Both the position numbers and the translations under genes were made by a program. A stretch of 64,000 bases of DNA from Serratia proteamaculans (lineage in GTDB: Bacteria > Pseudomonadota > Gammaproteobacteria > Enterobacterales > Enterobacteriaceae), in assembly GCF_008830365.1 (NCBI RefSeq), contig NZ_WBKI01000009.1, positions 1-64,000 of the forward strand, read 5' to 3'. Positions 1 through 10,747 of this stretch are shown one piece after another. The notes below the pieces were generated by a model that did no database searches, was not told the DNA's origin, and was given only the letters and a program-made list of their open reading frames with translations. Positions within the stretch are counted from its first letter, which is position 1. Each line of letters opens with the position of its first letter.

Positions 1-10
1 CTGGCGTTCA

Positions 11-124
11 AGAGGATGAGCACCTCCGAAGGAGGTTTGAGCCGAGCGTAGCGAGACAACGTTGCTTTAGCAACGGCCCGCAGGGCGGCATCGCAGATGC
101 AAGTAATCCTCTCTCGCCGACCAC
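11..124 (+). repeat. Multi-hairpin repeat ending in a tRNA-Pro 3' tail
   Basis: An outer pair AGAGGAT (11-17) / ATCCTCT (106-112) encloses four compact hairpins: ACCTCC/GGAGGT (22-27/31-36), GTTGCT/AGCAAC (61-66/69-74), GCCC/GGGC (76-79/83-86) and GCATC/GATGC (88-92/96-100). The 20 bases at 105-124 are identical to the 3' end of the intact tRNA-Pro gene (51706-51725), CCA included, and similarity continues weakly into the downstream flank. No acceptor 5' half or anticodon arm of a tRNA-Pro is present, so this is not a working tRNA. It could be a tRNA-derived dispersed repeat, the scar of an element that integrated at a tRNA, or a structured RNA. Strand is assigned from the tRNA tail. Confidence 0.55.
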
Positions 125-2348
<2,224 letters not shown>

Positions 2349-2365
2349 ATCGGTTGTAGCACGTT

Positions 2366-2397
2366 GCCGGGGGATATCCTTTTGCCCCCGGCTTTTT
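2366..2397 (+). terminator. Rho-independent terminator of chiA
   Basis: Perfect 8-bp stem GCCGGGGG (2366-2373) / CCCCCGGC (2385-2392) with an 11-base loop and a five-T tail, 18 bases after the chiA stop. Confidence 0.9.
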
Positions 2398-2947
2398 GAC
2401 AGACGAAAGTTTTTTCACGGCGAATAGATTGTGGCTCCACTCGGCAAAAAAAAGACGCCAACACCTCACCCTTTCGGGTAAGAGGGCAGCATTTCATCCT
2501 GTCTTTTACCTAGATCACAAAAATAACCGTTCAGATATTCATCATTCAGCAATAAACTTTTTTAGTTTTTTATCGGAGTTAAACACCAGTAACTTTCTGT
2601 AACACAGCCTATTGAGCTAAAAATGACCGCATAGCATAAGTTTTCATGCTACAACTGTTAAAGAAAGGTTTTTTTTATGTTTGTTTGCTGTTTCTCACAG
2701 TCTGTGTAAATCCCCACTGGTTATATTGACGACACCCCAAACAGTTGGCAATTTGGTAGCCTCAGGGGTAAGAGCGAGAGTTGTTTGAGTGAATCCCACA
2801 GGCTCAGACGTCCCCACCGGGAGGCGTTCCATCCGGCTCTCTTGCGACTATCCCCCAGCCTTCGGGCACGACTGCACAGGCCGCGCAATAAAAAATACAG
2901 GCTCTGGCGGTAATACACACATCACATCACATAATGGAGCACAAACG
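2398..2947 (+). other. Long non-coding leader/promoter region of the dpp operon
   Basis: A 550-base gap with no credible gene. Its left two thirds are AT-rich and the right third (about 2735-2890) has pyrimidine- and C-rich stretches that could form structure. The small frame at 2396-2602 starts inside the chiA terminator and resembles nothing known. E. coli dppA also has a long leader controlled by small RNA. No promoter is clear enough to place. Confidence 0.45.
2913..2931 (+). promoter_or_regulatory. CA-rich GcvB-type target in the dppA leader
   Basis: The run ATACACACATCACATCACATA ends just before the dppA Shine-Dalgarno (GGAG at 2936-2939). The GU-rich R1 region of the small RNA GcvB represses dppA in E. 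coli and Salmonella by pairing with just such CA-rich leader sequence. Site identity is inferred from composition and position; gcvB itself is not in the window. Confidence 0.45.
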
Positions 2948-4555
2948 ATGACAAGTTCCTTGGGAAAAACGGGGATTCTGAAATTCGGTATTGGGCTGAT
3001 TGCGCTGACCGTTGCGGCCAGCGTGCAAGCCAAGACTCTGGTTTACTGTTCTGAAGGTTCCCCGGAAGGGTTCAACCCACAGTTGTTCACCTCGGGTACC
3101 ACCTACGACGCCAGCTCGGTCCCTATTTACAACCGTCTGGTCGAATTCAAAATCGGCACCACCGAGCTTCAGCCGGGCCTGGCTGAAAAGTGGGATGTTA
3201 GCGAAGACGGCAAAATCTACACCTTCCACCTGCGTAAAGGCGTGAAGTGGCAGAGCAGCAAAGACTTCAAACCGACTCGTGATTTCAACGCCGACGACGT
3301 GGTGTTCTCCTTCGAACGCCAGCTGGACGCAAATAATGCCTATCACAAAGTCTCCGGTGGCAGCTATGAGTACTTTGAAGGCATGGACATGCCGAAGCTG
3401 ATTGCCAAAATCGAAAAAGTGGACGACTACACCGTACGCTTTGTGCTGACCCGTCCGGAAGCCCCATTTGTGGCTGACCTGGGCATGGACTTCGCTTCTA
3501 TTCTGTCTGCCGAATATGCCGACGTGATGATGAAAGCCGGCACCCCGGAAAAAGTTGACCTGAATCCTATCGGTACCGGTCCGTTCCAACTGCTGCAATA
3601 CCAGAAAGACTCCAAAATTCTCTACAAGGCATTTGACGGTTTCTGGGGCACCAAGCCGAAGATCGACCGTTTAGTGTTCTCCATCACGCCGGACGCTTCA
3701 GTGCGTTATGCCAAGCTGCAGAAAAACGAATGTCAGGTGATGCCGTACCCGAACCCGGCCGACATCGCGCGCATGAAGCAGGACAAAACCATCAACCTGA
3801 TGGAACAACCTGGGCTGAACGTCGGCTACCTGTCGTTCAACGTTGAGAAAAAGCCGCTGGATAACCTGAAGGTGCGTCAGGCGTTGACCATGGCGGTCAA
3901 CAAGCAGGCGATCATCGACGCGGTGTATCAGGGTGCAGGCCAGGCGGCCAAGAACCTGATCCCACCGACTATGTGGGGCTATAACGATGCGGTGAAAGAC
4001 TACACCTACGATCCGGTCAAGGCCAAAGAACTGTTGAAAGAAGCGGGCATGGCGGACGGTTTCTCCATCGACCTGTGGGCGATGCCGGTACAACGCCCGT
4101 ATAACCCGAACGCACGCCGTATGGCGGAAATGATCCAGTCTGACTGGGCGAAAATCGGCGTGAAAGCCAAAATCGTAACCTATGAGTGGGGCGAATACCT
4201 CAAGCGCGCCAAAGCGGGCGAGCACCAGACGGTGATGATGGGCTGGACCGGTGACAATGGGGATCCGGACAACTTCTTCGCCACGCTGTTTAGCTGTGCC
4301 GCAGCCAAAGACGGTTCCAACTACTCTCGCTGGTGCTACAAGCCGTTTGAAGATCTTATTCAACCGGCACGCGCCGAATCGAACCACGACAAACGCGTAG
4401 AACTGTACAAACAGGCTCAGGTAGTGATGCACGATCAGGCTCCGGCACTGATTGTTGCCCACTCCACCGTTTACGAGCCAGTGCGTAAAGAAGTGAAGGG
4501 CTACGTCGTGGATCCGCTTGGTAAGCATCACTTTGAGAATGTCTCTCTGGATTAA
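2948..4555 (+). CDS. dppA: Periplasmic dipeptide-binding protein
   Basis: The substrate-binding component (SBP family 5) of the dipeptide ABC importer; in E. coli it also serves dipeptide chemotaxis through Tap and heme uptake. The ATG at 2948 was chosen because GGAG lies 8 bases upstream and it gives a 535-residue protein starting with a clean signal peptide (about residues 1-28, cut after VQA, mature start KTLVYCSEG), as in E. coli. The longer in-frame extension to 2789 has no signal or RBS. The conserved core is present, including GTGPFQL, MPYPNPADIARMK and the GDNGDPDNFF segment of the ligand pocket. It is first in dppABCDF and is followed by a stable hairpin, which would let it be made in excess over the membrane subunits. 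Confidence 0.97.
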   Translation: MTSSLGKTGILKFGIGLIALTVAASVQAKTLVYCSEGSPEGFNPQLFTSGTTYDASSVPIYNRLVEFKIGTTELQPGLAEKWDVSEDGKIYTFHLRKGVKWQSSKDFKPTRDFNADDVVFSFERQLDANNAYHKVSGGSYEYFEGMDMPKLIAKIEKVDDYTVRFVLTRPEAPFVADLGMDFASILSAEYADVMMKAGTPEKVDLNPIGTGPFQLLQYQKDSKILYKAFDGFWGTKPKIDRLVFSITPDASVRYAKLQKNECQVMPYPNPADIARMKQDKTINLMEQPGLNVGYLSFNVEKKPLDNLKVRQALTMAVNKQAIIDAVYQGAGQAAKNLIPPTMWGYNDAVKDYTYDPVKAKELLKEAGMADGFSIDLWAMPVQRPYNPNARRMAEMIQSDWAKIGVKAKIVTYEWGEYLKRAKAGEHQTVMMGWTGDNGDPDNFFATLFSCAAAKDGSNYSRWCYKPFEDLIQPARAESNHDKRVELYKQAQVVMHDQAPALIVAHSTVYEPVRKEVKGYVVDPLGKHHFENVSLD

Positions 4556-4574
4556 TTCCACTACCGGTTAAGTC

Positions 4575-4607
4575 AACGCCCTCTCTCCCCAAAGGAGGGG
4601 GGGCGTT
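4575..4607 (+). other. Intercistronic hairpin between dppA and dppB
   Basis: AACGCCCTCTCTCC and GGAGGGGGGGCGTT pair around a CCAAA-type loop, and no T-run follows. In binding-protein-dependent transporters such a structure usually protects the 3' end of the upstream message, raising the level of the binding protein over the permease. A partial terminator is the alternative. Confidence 0.6.
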
Positions 4608-4701
4608 GTTGCCCGTAGGCAGAGAAACACCAGAAGTGTGTGAGCTTTAATAAGCCTGGCGGACGATGAGCTGCCGGGCATTGATACAGAGAGTTCGGGA
4701 T

Positions 4702-5721
4702 ATGTTGCAGTTCATACTCCGACGTTTGGGGTTAGTTATCCCAACGTTTATCGGCATTACTTTGCTGACTTTTGCATTCGTCCATATGATCCCCGGTGAC
4801 CCGGTGACCATCATGGCCGGGGAACGCGGGATCTCCGCAGAACGCCATGCACACCTGATGGCGGAAATGGGGCTGGATAAACCGCTCTATCAACAATATT
4901 TCACCTACGTATCCAACGTGTTGCATGGCGATCTGGGTACTTCCCTTAAAAGCCGTATCTCCGTGTGGGAAGAGTTTGTTCCCCGCTTCAAGGCCACTCT
5001 GGAACTGGGCCTCTGCGCGATGATTTTCGCCGTGCTGGTGGGCATTCCGGTTGGGGTGCTGGCGGCGGTCAGGCGAGGCTCAGTCTTCGATCATACCGCG
5101 GTCGGCATTTCACTGACCGGCTATTCGATGCCGATCTTCTGGTGGGGCATGATGCTGATCATGCTGGTCTCGGTGCAGCTCAATCTGACGCCAGTCTCGG
5201 GGCGGGTCAGCGATACGGTATTCCTCGACGATAGTCTGCCGCTGACCGGTTTTATGCTGATCGACACCCTGATCTGGGGCGAACCGGGCGACTTCATCGA
5301 TGCGGTGATGCATATGATCCTGCCGGCCATCGTGCTAGGTACCATCCCGTTGGCGGTGATCGTGCGTATGACGCGCTCCTCGATGCTGGAAGTGTTGGGC
5401 GAAGATTACATCCGTACTGCGCGCGCCAAGGGCGTGAGCCGCATGCGGGTGATTGTTGTGCATGCGTTGCGTAACGCTTTGCTGCCGGTCGTCACGGTGA
5501 TCGGCCTGCAGGTCGGCACCATGCTGGCCGGTGCGATCCTGACCGAAACCATCTTCTCCTGGCCGGGCCTGGGGCGCTGGCTGATGGACGCGCTGCAACG
5601 TCGTGACTATCCGGTTGTTCAGGGCGGCGTGTTGCTGGTCGCCTGTATGATTATTCTGGTTAACCTGCTGGTAGACGTGCTCTACGGCGTGGTCAACCCG
5701 CGTATTCGCCACAAGAAATAA
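4702..5721 (+). CDS. dppB: Dipeptide ABC transporter permease
   Basis: An inner-membrane subunit that forms the translocation channel with DppC. The ATG at 4702 gives 339 residues, the E. coli length, starting MLQFILRRLG; the longer frame back to 4666 lacks homology. The first membrane segment is at about 9-30 with the family signature FVHMIPGDPV. The EAA loop that docks on the ATPases lies around GEDYIRTARAKG, where the family G-x9-P continues to LLPVVTV. It is followed 11 bases later by dppC. Confidence 0.96.
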   Translation: MLQFILRRLGLVIPTFIGITLLTFAFVHMIPGDPVTIMAGERGISAERHAHLMAEMGLDKPLYQQYFTYVSNVLHGDLGTSLKSRISVWEEFVPRFKATLELGLCAMIFAVLVGIPVGVLAAVRRGSVFDHTAVGISLTGYSMPIFWWGMMLIMLVSVQLNLTPVSGRVSDTVFLDDSLPLTGFMLIDTLIWGEPGDFIDAVMHMILPAIVLGTIPLAVIVRMTRSSMLEVLGEDYIRTARAKGVSRMRVIVVHALRNALLPVVTVIGLQVGTMLAGAILTETIFSWPGLGRWLMDALQRRDYPVVQGGVLLVACMIILVNLLVDVLYGVVNPRIRHKK

Positions 5722-5732
5722 GGGGCGCTCTA

Positions 5733-6635
5733 ATGTCTCAAGTCACTGAGTCTGTTGTTAAAGGTGCGCCGAAGCCAATGAGCCCATTCCAGGAGTTCTG
5801 GCACTATTTCAAGCGCAATAAAGGGGCCGTTGTTGGCCTGGTATATATCGTTCTGATGTTTGTGATTGCCATCGGGGCCGGGGTGCTGGCACCGCATGCA
5901 CCGGCGGATCAGTTCCGCGACGCGCTGCTCAGGCCACCGGTCTGGCAGGAAGGCGGCAGTTGGCAATATCTGCTGGGTACCGATGACGTTGGCCGCGATG
6001 TTCTGTCGCGCCTGATGTACGGTGCGCGGCTGTCGCTGTTGGTGGGTTGTCTGGTGGTGGTGCTGTCGCTGATCATGGGCGTGGTACTGGGCCTGCTGGC
6101 CGGTTACTTCGGCGGTGTGGTGGATGCGATCATCATGCGTATCGTTGATATCATGCTGGCGTTGCCAAGTCTGTTGTTGGCGTTGGTATTGGTGGCGATT
6201 TTCGGTCCGTCGATCGTCAATGCTTCCCTGGCGCTAACCTTCGTTGCCTTGCCGCACTATGTGCGTCTGACCCGTGCCGCAGTCCTGGTGGAAGTGAACC
6301 GCGACTACGTCACCGCTTCACGCGTGGCCGGTGCCGGTGCGATGCGCCAAATGTTTATCAACATCCTGCCAAACTGCCTGGCACCGCTGATCGTCCAGGC
6401 TTCTCTTGGCTTCTCGAACGCTATCCTGGATATGGCCGCTCTCGGCTTCCTGGGTATGGGTGCACAGCCGCCTACGCCGGAGTGGGGCACCATGCTCTCC
6501 GACGTGTTGCAGTTCGCACAAAGCGCCTGGTGGGTTGTGACCTTCCCCGGCGTGGCGATCCTGCTGACGGTGCTGGCATTTAACCTGATGGGGGACGGCT
6601 TGCGTGATGCTCTCGACCCCAAACTCAAGCAGTAA
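5733..6635 (+). CDS. dppC: Dipeptide ABC transporter permease
   Basis: The second permease subunit (300 residues). It has an N-terminal cytoplasmic stretch, a first membrane helix around residues 30-52, the extracytoplasmic segment containing GTDDVGRDVLSRL typical of DppC/OppC, and the BPD_transp_1 domain with an EAA loop at RDYVTASRVAGAG. RBS AAGGGGCG lies upstream of the ATG. It sits between dppB and dppD with short spacers, so it is in the same transcript. Confidence 0.96.
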   Translation: MSQVTESVVKGAPKPMSPFQEFWHYFKRNKGAVVGLVYIVLMFVIAIGAGVLAPHAPADQFRDALLRPPVWQEGGSWQYLLGTDDVGRDVLSRLMYGARLSLLVGCLVVVLSLIMGVVLGLLAGYFGGVVDAIIMRIVDIMLALPSLLLALVLVAIFGPSIVNASLALTFVALPHYVRLTRAAVLVEVNRDYVTASRVAGAGAMRQMFINILPNCLAPLIVQASLGFSNAILDMAALGFLGMGAQPPTPEWGTMLSDVLQFAQSAWWVVTFPGVAILLTVLAFNLMGDGLRDALDPKLKQ

Positions 6636-6650
6636 CAGAGGACGAGAGAG

Positions 6651-7631
6651 ATGGCGTTATTAAATGTAGACAAGCTTTCGGTGCACTTCGGTGACGAAGG
6701 CACCCCTTTCCGCGCGGTAGACCGAATCAGTTACAGCGTGGAGCAGGGCCAGGTAGTGGGTATCGTCGGTGAATCCGGCTCCGGGAAATCCGTCAGCTCG
6801 TTGGCGATCATGGGCCTGATCGACTTCCCCGGTAAGGTGATGGCCGACAAGCTGGAGTTTAACGGCCAGGATCTGCGCAAAATTTCCGAAAAAGAGCGCC
6901 GCCAACTGGTGGGCTCAGAAGTGGCGATGATTTTCCAGGATCCGATGACCAGCCTGAACCCGTGTTACACCGTCGGTTTCCAGATTATGGAAGCGCTGAA
7001 GGTGCATCAGGGCGGCAACCGCCGTACTCGTCGTCAGCGGGCTATCGATCTGCTGACGCAGGTGGGCATCCCCGATCCGGCCTCGCGGCTGGATGTATAT
7101 CCACACCAGCTGTCCGGTGGTATGAGCCAACGCGTGATGATCGCCATGGCGATTGCCTGTCGACCAAAGCTGTTGATTGCCGATGAGCCGACCACCGCGC
7201 TCGACGTGACCATCCAGGCGCAAATTATCGAACTGCTGCTGGAGTTACAGCAGCGGGAAAATATGGCGCTGCTGCTGATCACCCACGATCTGGCGCTGGT
7301 GTCCGAGGCGGCGCATCACATCATCGTGATGTATGCCGGTCAGGTGGTGGAATCCGGCAAGGCATCGGAAATCTTCCGTGCGCCACGTCACCCTTATACT
7401 CAGGCGTTACTGCGTGCGCTGCCCGAATTCGCTGCCGACAAGGCGCGCCTGGCCTCGCTGCCGGGCGTGGTGCCGGGCAAATATGACCGCCCAAGCGGTT
7501 GTTTGCTCAACCCGCGTTGTCCGTATGCCAATGAGCGCTGCCGTACTGAAGAGCCGGAATTACGCACTATTCCCGGCCGCCAGGTTAAATGTCACACACC
7601 GCTGGATGATGCGGGGAGGCCGACCGTATGA
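6651..7631 (+). CDS. dppD: Dipeptide ABC transporter ATP-binding protein DppD
   Basis: One of two different ATPases that power the importer (326 residues). Walker A is GESGSGKS near residue 38-45, the signature is LSGGMSQR, Walker B is [12 protein letters not shown], and the H-loop is ITHDLAL. The C-terminal oligopeptide-transporter extension carries four spaced cysteines ([15 protein letters not shown] ... KCH), a pattern now associated with a [4Fe-4S] cluster in this subfamily. The stop overlaps the dppF start by 4 bases (ATGA), which implies coupled translation. Confidence 0.96.
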   Translation: MALLNVDKLSVHFGDEGTPFRAVDRISYSVEQGQVVGIVGESGSGKSVSSLAIMGLIDFPGKVMADKLEFNGQDLRKISEKERRQLVGSEVAMIFQDPMTSLNPCYTVGFQIMEALKVHQGGNRRTRRQRAIDLLTQVGIPDPASRLDVYPHQLSGGMSQRVMIAMAIACRPKLLIADEPTTALDVTIQAQIIELLLELQQRENMALLLITHDLALVSEAAHHIIVMYAGQVVESGKASEIFRAPRHPYTQALLRALPEFAADKARLASLPGVVPGKYDRPSGCLLNPRCPYANERCRTEEPELRTIPGRQVKCHTPLDDAGRPTV

Positions 7632-8617
7632 GCCAGAACCAACCCTTATTGCAGGCGATTGACCTGAAGAAACACTACCCGGTCAAGAAGGGCATTTTTG
7701 CCCCGGAACGGCTGGTTAAAGCACTGGATGGCGTCTCTTTCACCCTTGAGCGTGGCAAAACGCTGGCGGTGGTGGGCGAGTCCGGCTGCGGCAAGTCGAC
7801 GCTGGGCCGCCTGCTGACAATGATTGAAGTGCCGACCGGCGGTGAGTTGTACTACCAGGGGCAAGATTTGCTGAAGCCGGATGTCACCGCTGAGAAGCTG
7901 CGGCGTCAGAAGATCCAGATTGTGTTCCAGAATCCTTACGGATCGCTCAACCCACGTAAAAAGGTCGGGCAGATCCTCGAGGAGCCGTTGCAGATCAATA
8001 CCGAGTTGAACAGTGCACAGCGTCGTGAGAAAGCGTTGGAAATGATGGCCAAAGTCGGCCTGAAAACCGAACATTACGATCGCTATCCGCATATGTTTTC
8101 TGGCGGTCAACGCCAGCGTATCGCTATCGCCCGTGGCCTGATGCTCAACCCGGACGTGGTGATTGCCGATGAACCTGTCTCCGCCCTCGATGTCTCGGTG
8201 CGGGCGCAGGTACTGAATCTGATGATGGATCTGCAGCAGGATCTGGGGCTGTCCTATGTGTTCATCTCGCATGATTTGTCGGTGGTGGAGCATATCGCCG
8301 ACGAAGTGATGGTGATGTACCTCGGCCGCTGCGTGGAGAAGGGCAGTAAAGACGCGATTTTCAACAATCCGCGTCATCCGTATACCCAGGCGCTGTTGTC
8401 CGCGACGCCGCGTCTGAATCCGGATATGCGCCGTGAACGTATCAAGCTGACCGGCGAGCTGCCGAGCCCGATGAACCCGCCGCCGGGCTGTGCATTCAAT
8501 GCCCGCTGCCGTCGTGCTTTTGGGCCATGCACCCAGTTGCAGCCTCAGTTGAAGCAATACGGCGACCAGATGGTGGCCTGCTTTGCGGTCGATCAGGATG
8601 AAAATCCTGCGGCATAA
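7628..8617 (+). CDS. dppF: Dipeptide ABC transporter ATP-binding protein DppF
   Basis: The partner ATPase of DppD (329 residues; E. coli 334, shorter at the N-terminus). Walker A is GESGCGKS, the signature FSGGQRQR, Walker [13 protein letters not shown], and the H-loop ISHDLSV. The C-terminal extension again has four cysteines ([14 protein letters not shown]). It starts at the ATGA overlap with dppD and ends the operon before a strong terminator. Confidence 0.96.
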   Translation: MSQNQPLLQAIDLKKHYPVKKGIFAPERLVKALDGVSFTLERGKTLAVVGESGCGKSTLGRLLTMIEVPTGGELYYQGQDLLKPDVTAEKLRRQKIQIVFQNPYGSLNPRKKVGQILEEPLQINTELNSAQRREKALEMMAKVGLKTEHYDRYPHMFSGGQRQRIAIARGLMLNPDVVIADEPVSALDVSVRAQVLNLMMDLQQDLGLSYVFISHDLSVVEHIADEVMVMYLGRCVEKGSKDAIFNNPRHPYTQALLSATPRLNPDMRRERIKLTGELPSPMNPPPGCAFNARCRRAFGPCTQLQPQLKQYGDQMVACFAVDQDENPAA

Positions 8618-8644
8618 CTTTGTTATCAATGACTATTACTATCA

Positions 8645-8673
8645 ATGCCGGCATCTACGCCGGCATTTTTTTT
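8645..8673 (+). terminator. Rho-independent terminator of dppABCDF
   Basis: Perfect stem ATGCCGGC (8645-8652) / GCCGGCAT (8659-8666), loop ATCTAC, followed by eight Ts. It lies 28 bases after the dppF stop. Confidence 0.92.
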
Positions 8674-8841
8674 GATTTAACCCAAGGGATTATTAATTAG
8701 ATTATTTAGATAAAAATTAATTTGTATTAATGGCACTTATTTCTCTTAACGAAATCCTGACGAAATAATCGTTAGTTAGGAATCTTCGCACGATCATAAT
8801 AATTGAATCGCTTAAGTTTAACTTTGCCTGATATCGGCTAT

Positions 8842-8867
8842 AAAAAAGCACGCCCGAAGGCGTGCTT
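8842..8867 (-). terminator. Rho-independent terminator of bcsEFG
   Basis: Stem AAGCACGCC (8846-8854) / GGCGTGCTT (8859-8867) with loop CGAA. Read on the minus strand it is followed by a T-run (the A-run 8842-8847). It lies 30 bases beyond the bcsG stop and faces the dpp terminator across about 170 AT-rich bases with no gene. Confidence 0.88.
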
Positions 8868-8897
8868 AATAATAACGGGCCAGACTCTTAGCTGCAT

Positions 8898-10547
8898 TTA
8901 CTGGGGGTAAGGCACCCAATCACCGCCGTTCAAGCGGATGTACGGTTTACCCTGGTATTGCATCACGATGGCGTTGTCATTCTCCGAAATGACCGCCGTC
9001 TGCGGCAGGTTCTGCGTCAGCGCCTGCCAGTCGACGCTTGGGGCGGTGAACGCTTTACCGTCGACCAGGCGGGCGACCAACTCGGAAAGCGCCAGGTAGC
9101 TGCTCGGCGTCTTAATCTGCAGCGGGCTACCCTGATGTGGCGCTTTCATGCCTACCAGTTTGATGCCCACCGGGGTATGGGTAATGTTCGGGCTTGGGAT
9201 ATCCCGCAGGCCGGACATCTGCATTTTGTCACCCACCAGGGCTGCGCCGTGCTCCGGCACAATTACCACCATCACCTTGCGCCCGGACTTCTCCAACTGA
9301 TCAAGGAAGGTATTCAACTGGTCGAACAGCTTCTGCGCCCGTGGCTGATAGTCCGCACTCTTGTTTGAACCAACGAAACGGTTACCGTCATGCAACGGAA
9401 TGATGTTGAAGAAGGTGGCGCTGCGGGTATCACCGCCCTTCTGCTGCTGGCTCAGCCAGCGGGTGAGCAGTTCCAGATCGTTGTAGATCGGCTCGCCGTC
9501 AAACGACGCCAGTTCATTGCCGATACCGGCCTGAGACATCAGCGGTGCCTGTATATCACCCTGTTCGCGCAGCTCTTTCAGGAAGTTACCGAACACGCCG
9601 GAGTGATCCAGCATCAGCTGTTCTTTGAAGCCCAGCTTGGCCAGATTATCAAACAGATAGCACTGCTGATTCACCGGTTGATACAGGTCGTGGTGCGAGG
9701 GCTGGCCGCAGCTGGCGCGCAGCAGACGGATGGCCGCCGGGCCGCTGTAGGCGGTCGCCGAGTTGAAGTTGTCGAACATGATGTCCATCTTCGACCACAG
9801 CGGGTGGTTTTCCAGTTTCACCGCATCCATGTCGGCCCAGGCCAGCGAACAGATATTGATCACCAGCAGGTCGAACGGCTGAGCATCGGCAGGCAGGCTG
9901 GCCGGGAAGGCGGTGGCGCGGGATTTTTCCTTATCGTAGAACTGGTTCAGATAGGCCGTCAGGTTGGCGCTGGTGGGCGGCGCGCTGTCCGCCGGAGCGC
10001 TATCACCGCCAGCCGCCGGGGCTGTCGTTGCCGGCGTGCTGGTGGAGGCGGTGGTGCTGGCCGGCAGCAGTGACACCGCCGGACCGGCAATATTGACCAG
10101 GTTCAGCCACACCAACGCGGCGACGGTGAACACCGTCACCCGCACCCACTGGGCCAAAAACAGATAGGCAATCAGCATCACAAAGGCGGCGCCGATCATC
10201 TGCCAGTTGATAAAGCGGTTGGTCAGCTCCAGCAGATACTGGGCACTGAAGCCGGTCAGTTGCGAACCCTGACTCATAATGCTGTTGATACCGGGCAGCC
10301 AGGTGTCGTGATAGAACAGCGCGATACCTATCGGGATCGCTAGGTAATGGCGCCAACGGTGCACGCGCAGTGCCGGTATCGGCATCAACAGAAACGCCAT
10401 GAACACCAGGTTTGGCAGCGCATGGAAGTTCAGGTAACCGAACCACAGCAGGGCAAACTTGACCAGGAAGTAGTAGTTCCAGCCGCCCAGCCCACGCCAG
10501 TAGCGCCACAGGGAGTTGTCGGATTGCGGGGTGTTTGTTGGCTTCAT
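8898..10547 (-). CDS. bcsG: Cellulose phosphoethanolamine transferase BcsG
   Basis: An inner-membrane enzyme (549 residues) whose periplasmic alkaline-phosphatase-like domain transfers phosphoethanolamine from phospholipid onto cellulose in E. coli. Four to five hydrophobic helices occupy residues 1-160, then a Ala/Thr/Pro-rich linker (about 160-190), then the catalytic domain. Visible active-site elements are the NSATAYSGPAAIRLLRASCGQ region holding the nucleophile serine and the late VIVPEHGAAL zinc-ligand motif. It overlaps bcsF by 4 bases. The intact gene suggests pEtN-modified cellulose, since bcsE and bcsF accompany it. Confidence 0.94.
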   Translation of the reverse strand: MKPTNTPQSDNSLWRYWRGLGGWNYYFLVKFALLWFGYLNFHALPNLVFMAFLLMPIPALRVHRWRHYLAIPIGIALFYHDTWLPGINSIMSQGSQLTGFSAQYLLELTNRFINWQMIGAAFVMLIAYLFLAQWVRVTVFTVAALVWLNLVNIAGPAVSLLPASTTASTSTPATTAPAAGGDSAPADSAPPTSANLTAYLNQFYDKEKSRATAFPASLPADAQPFDLLVINICSLAWADMDAVKLENHPLWSKMDIMFDNFNSATAYSGPAAIRLLRASCGQPSHHDLYQPVNQQCYLFDNLAKLGFKEQLMLDHSGVFGNFLKELREQGDIQAPLMSQAGIGNELASFDGEPIYNDLELLTRWLSQQQKGGDTRSATFFNIIPLHDGNRFVGSNKSADYQPRAQKLFDQLNTFLDQLEKSGRKVMVVIVPEHGAALVGDKMQMSGLRDIPSPNITHTPVGIKLVGMKAPHQGSPLQIKTPSSYLALSELVARLVDGKAFTAPSVDWQALTQNLPQTAVISENDNAIVMQYQGKPYIRLNGGDWVPYPQ

Positions 10548-10747
10548 GGCTGCTTCTTACGTTTAATCTGAGATGAAGAACCTTCGCGCACCCATAATCC
10601 GACGGATTTTAAATAGCGCGGTGATAACAACAGATTTTGCCAGTATTGACGCCAGCGCGGGAAACGCCGGTGAAAGGCATAGCCCAGTGGAATGAAAATA
10701 AGCGCGCACAGGATAATCAACTGCACAATATCGTTAAGATTCAGCAT
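10544..10747 (-). CDS. bcsF: Cellulose biosynthesis small membrane protein BcsF
   Basis: A 67-residue protein with one N-terminal transmembrane helix (about residues 6-25, VQLIILCALIFIPLGYAF) and a basic cytoplasmic tail. BcsF recruits BcsE to the membrane in E. coli. The identification rests on size, topology, the PLGY motif at the helix end and position: it overlaps bcsE by 14 bases and bcsG by 4. Confidence 0.9.
   Translation of the reverse strand: MLNLNDIVQLIILCALIFIPLGYAFHRRFPRWRQYWQNLLLSPRYLKSVGLWVREGSSSQIKRKKQP

Noticed and set aside
2396-2602. 68-codon frame after chiA
   Set aside because: Starts inside the chiA terminator stem region, no RBS and no family features.
2789-2947. N-terminal extension of DppA to residue 588
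   Set aside because: It would place a signal peptide internally; the ATG at 2948 has a proper RBS and gives the normal length.
8747-8774. TAACGA / TCGTTA inverted pair in the dppF-bcsG gap
   Set aside because: Only 6 bp with a 16-base loop in AT-rich DNA; probably chance.
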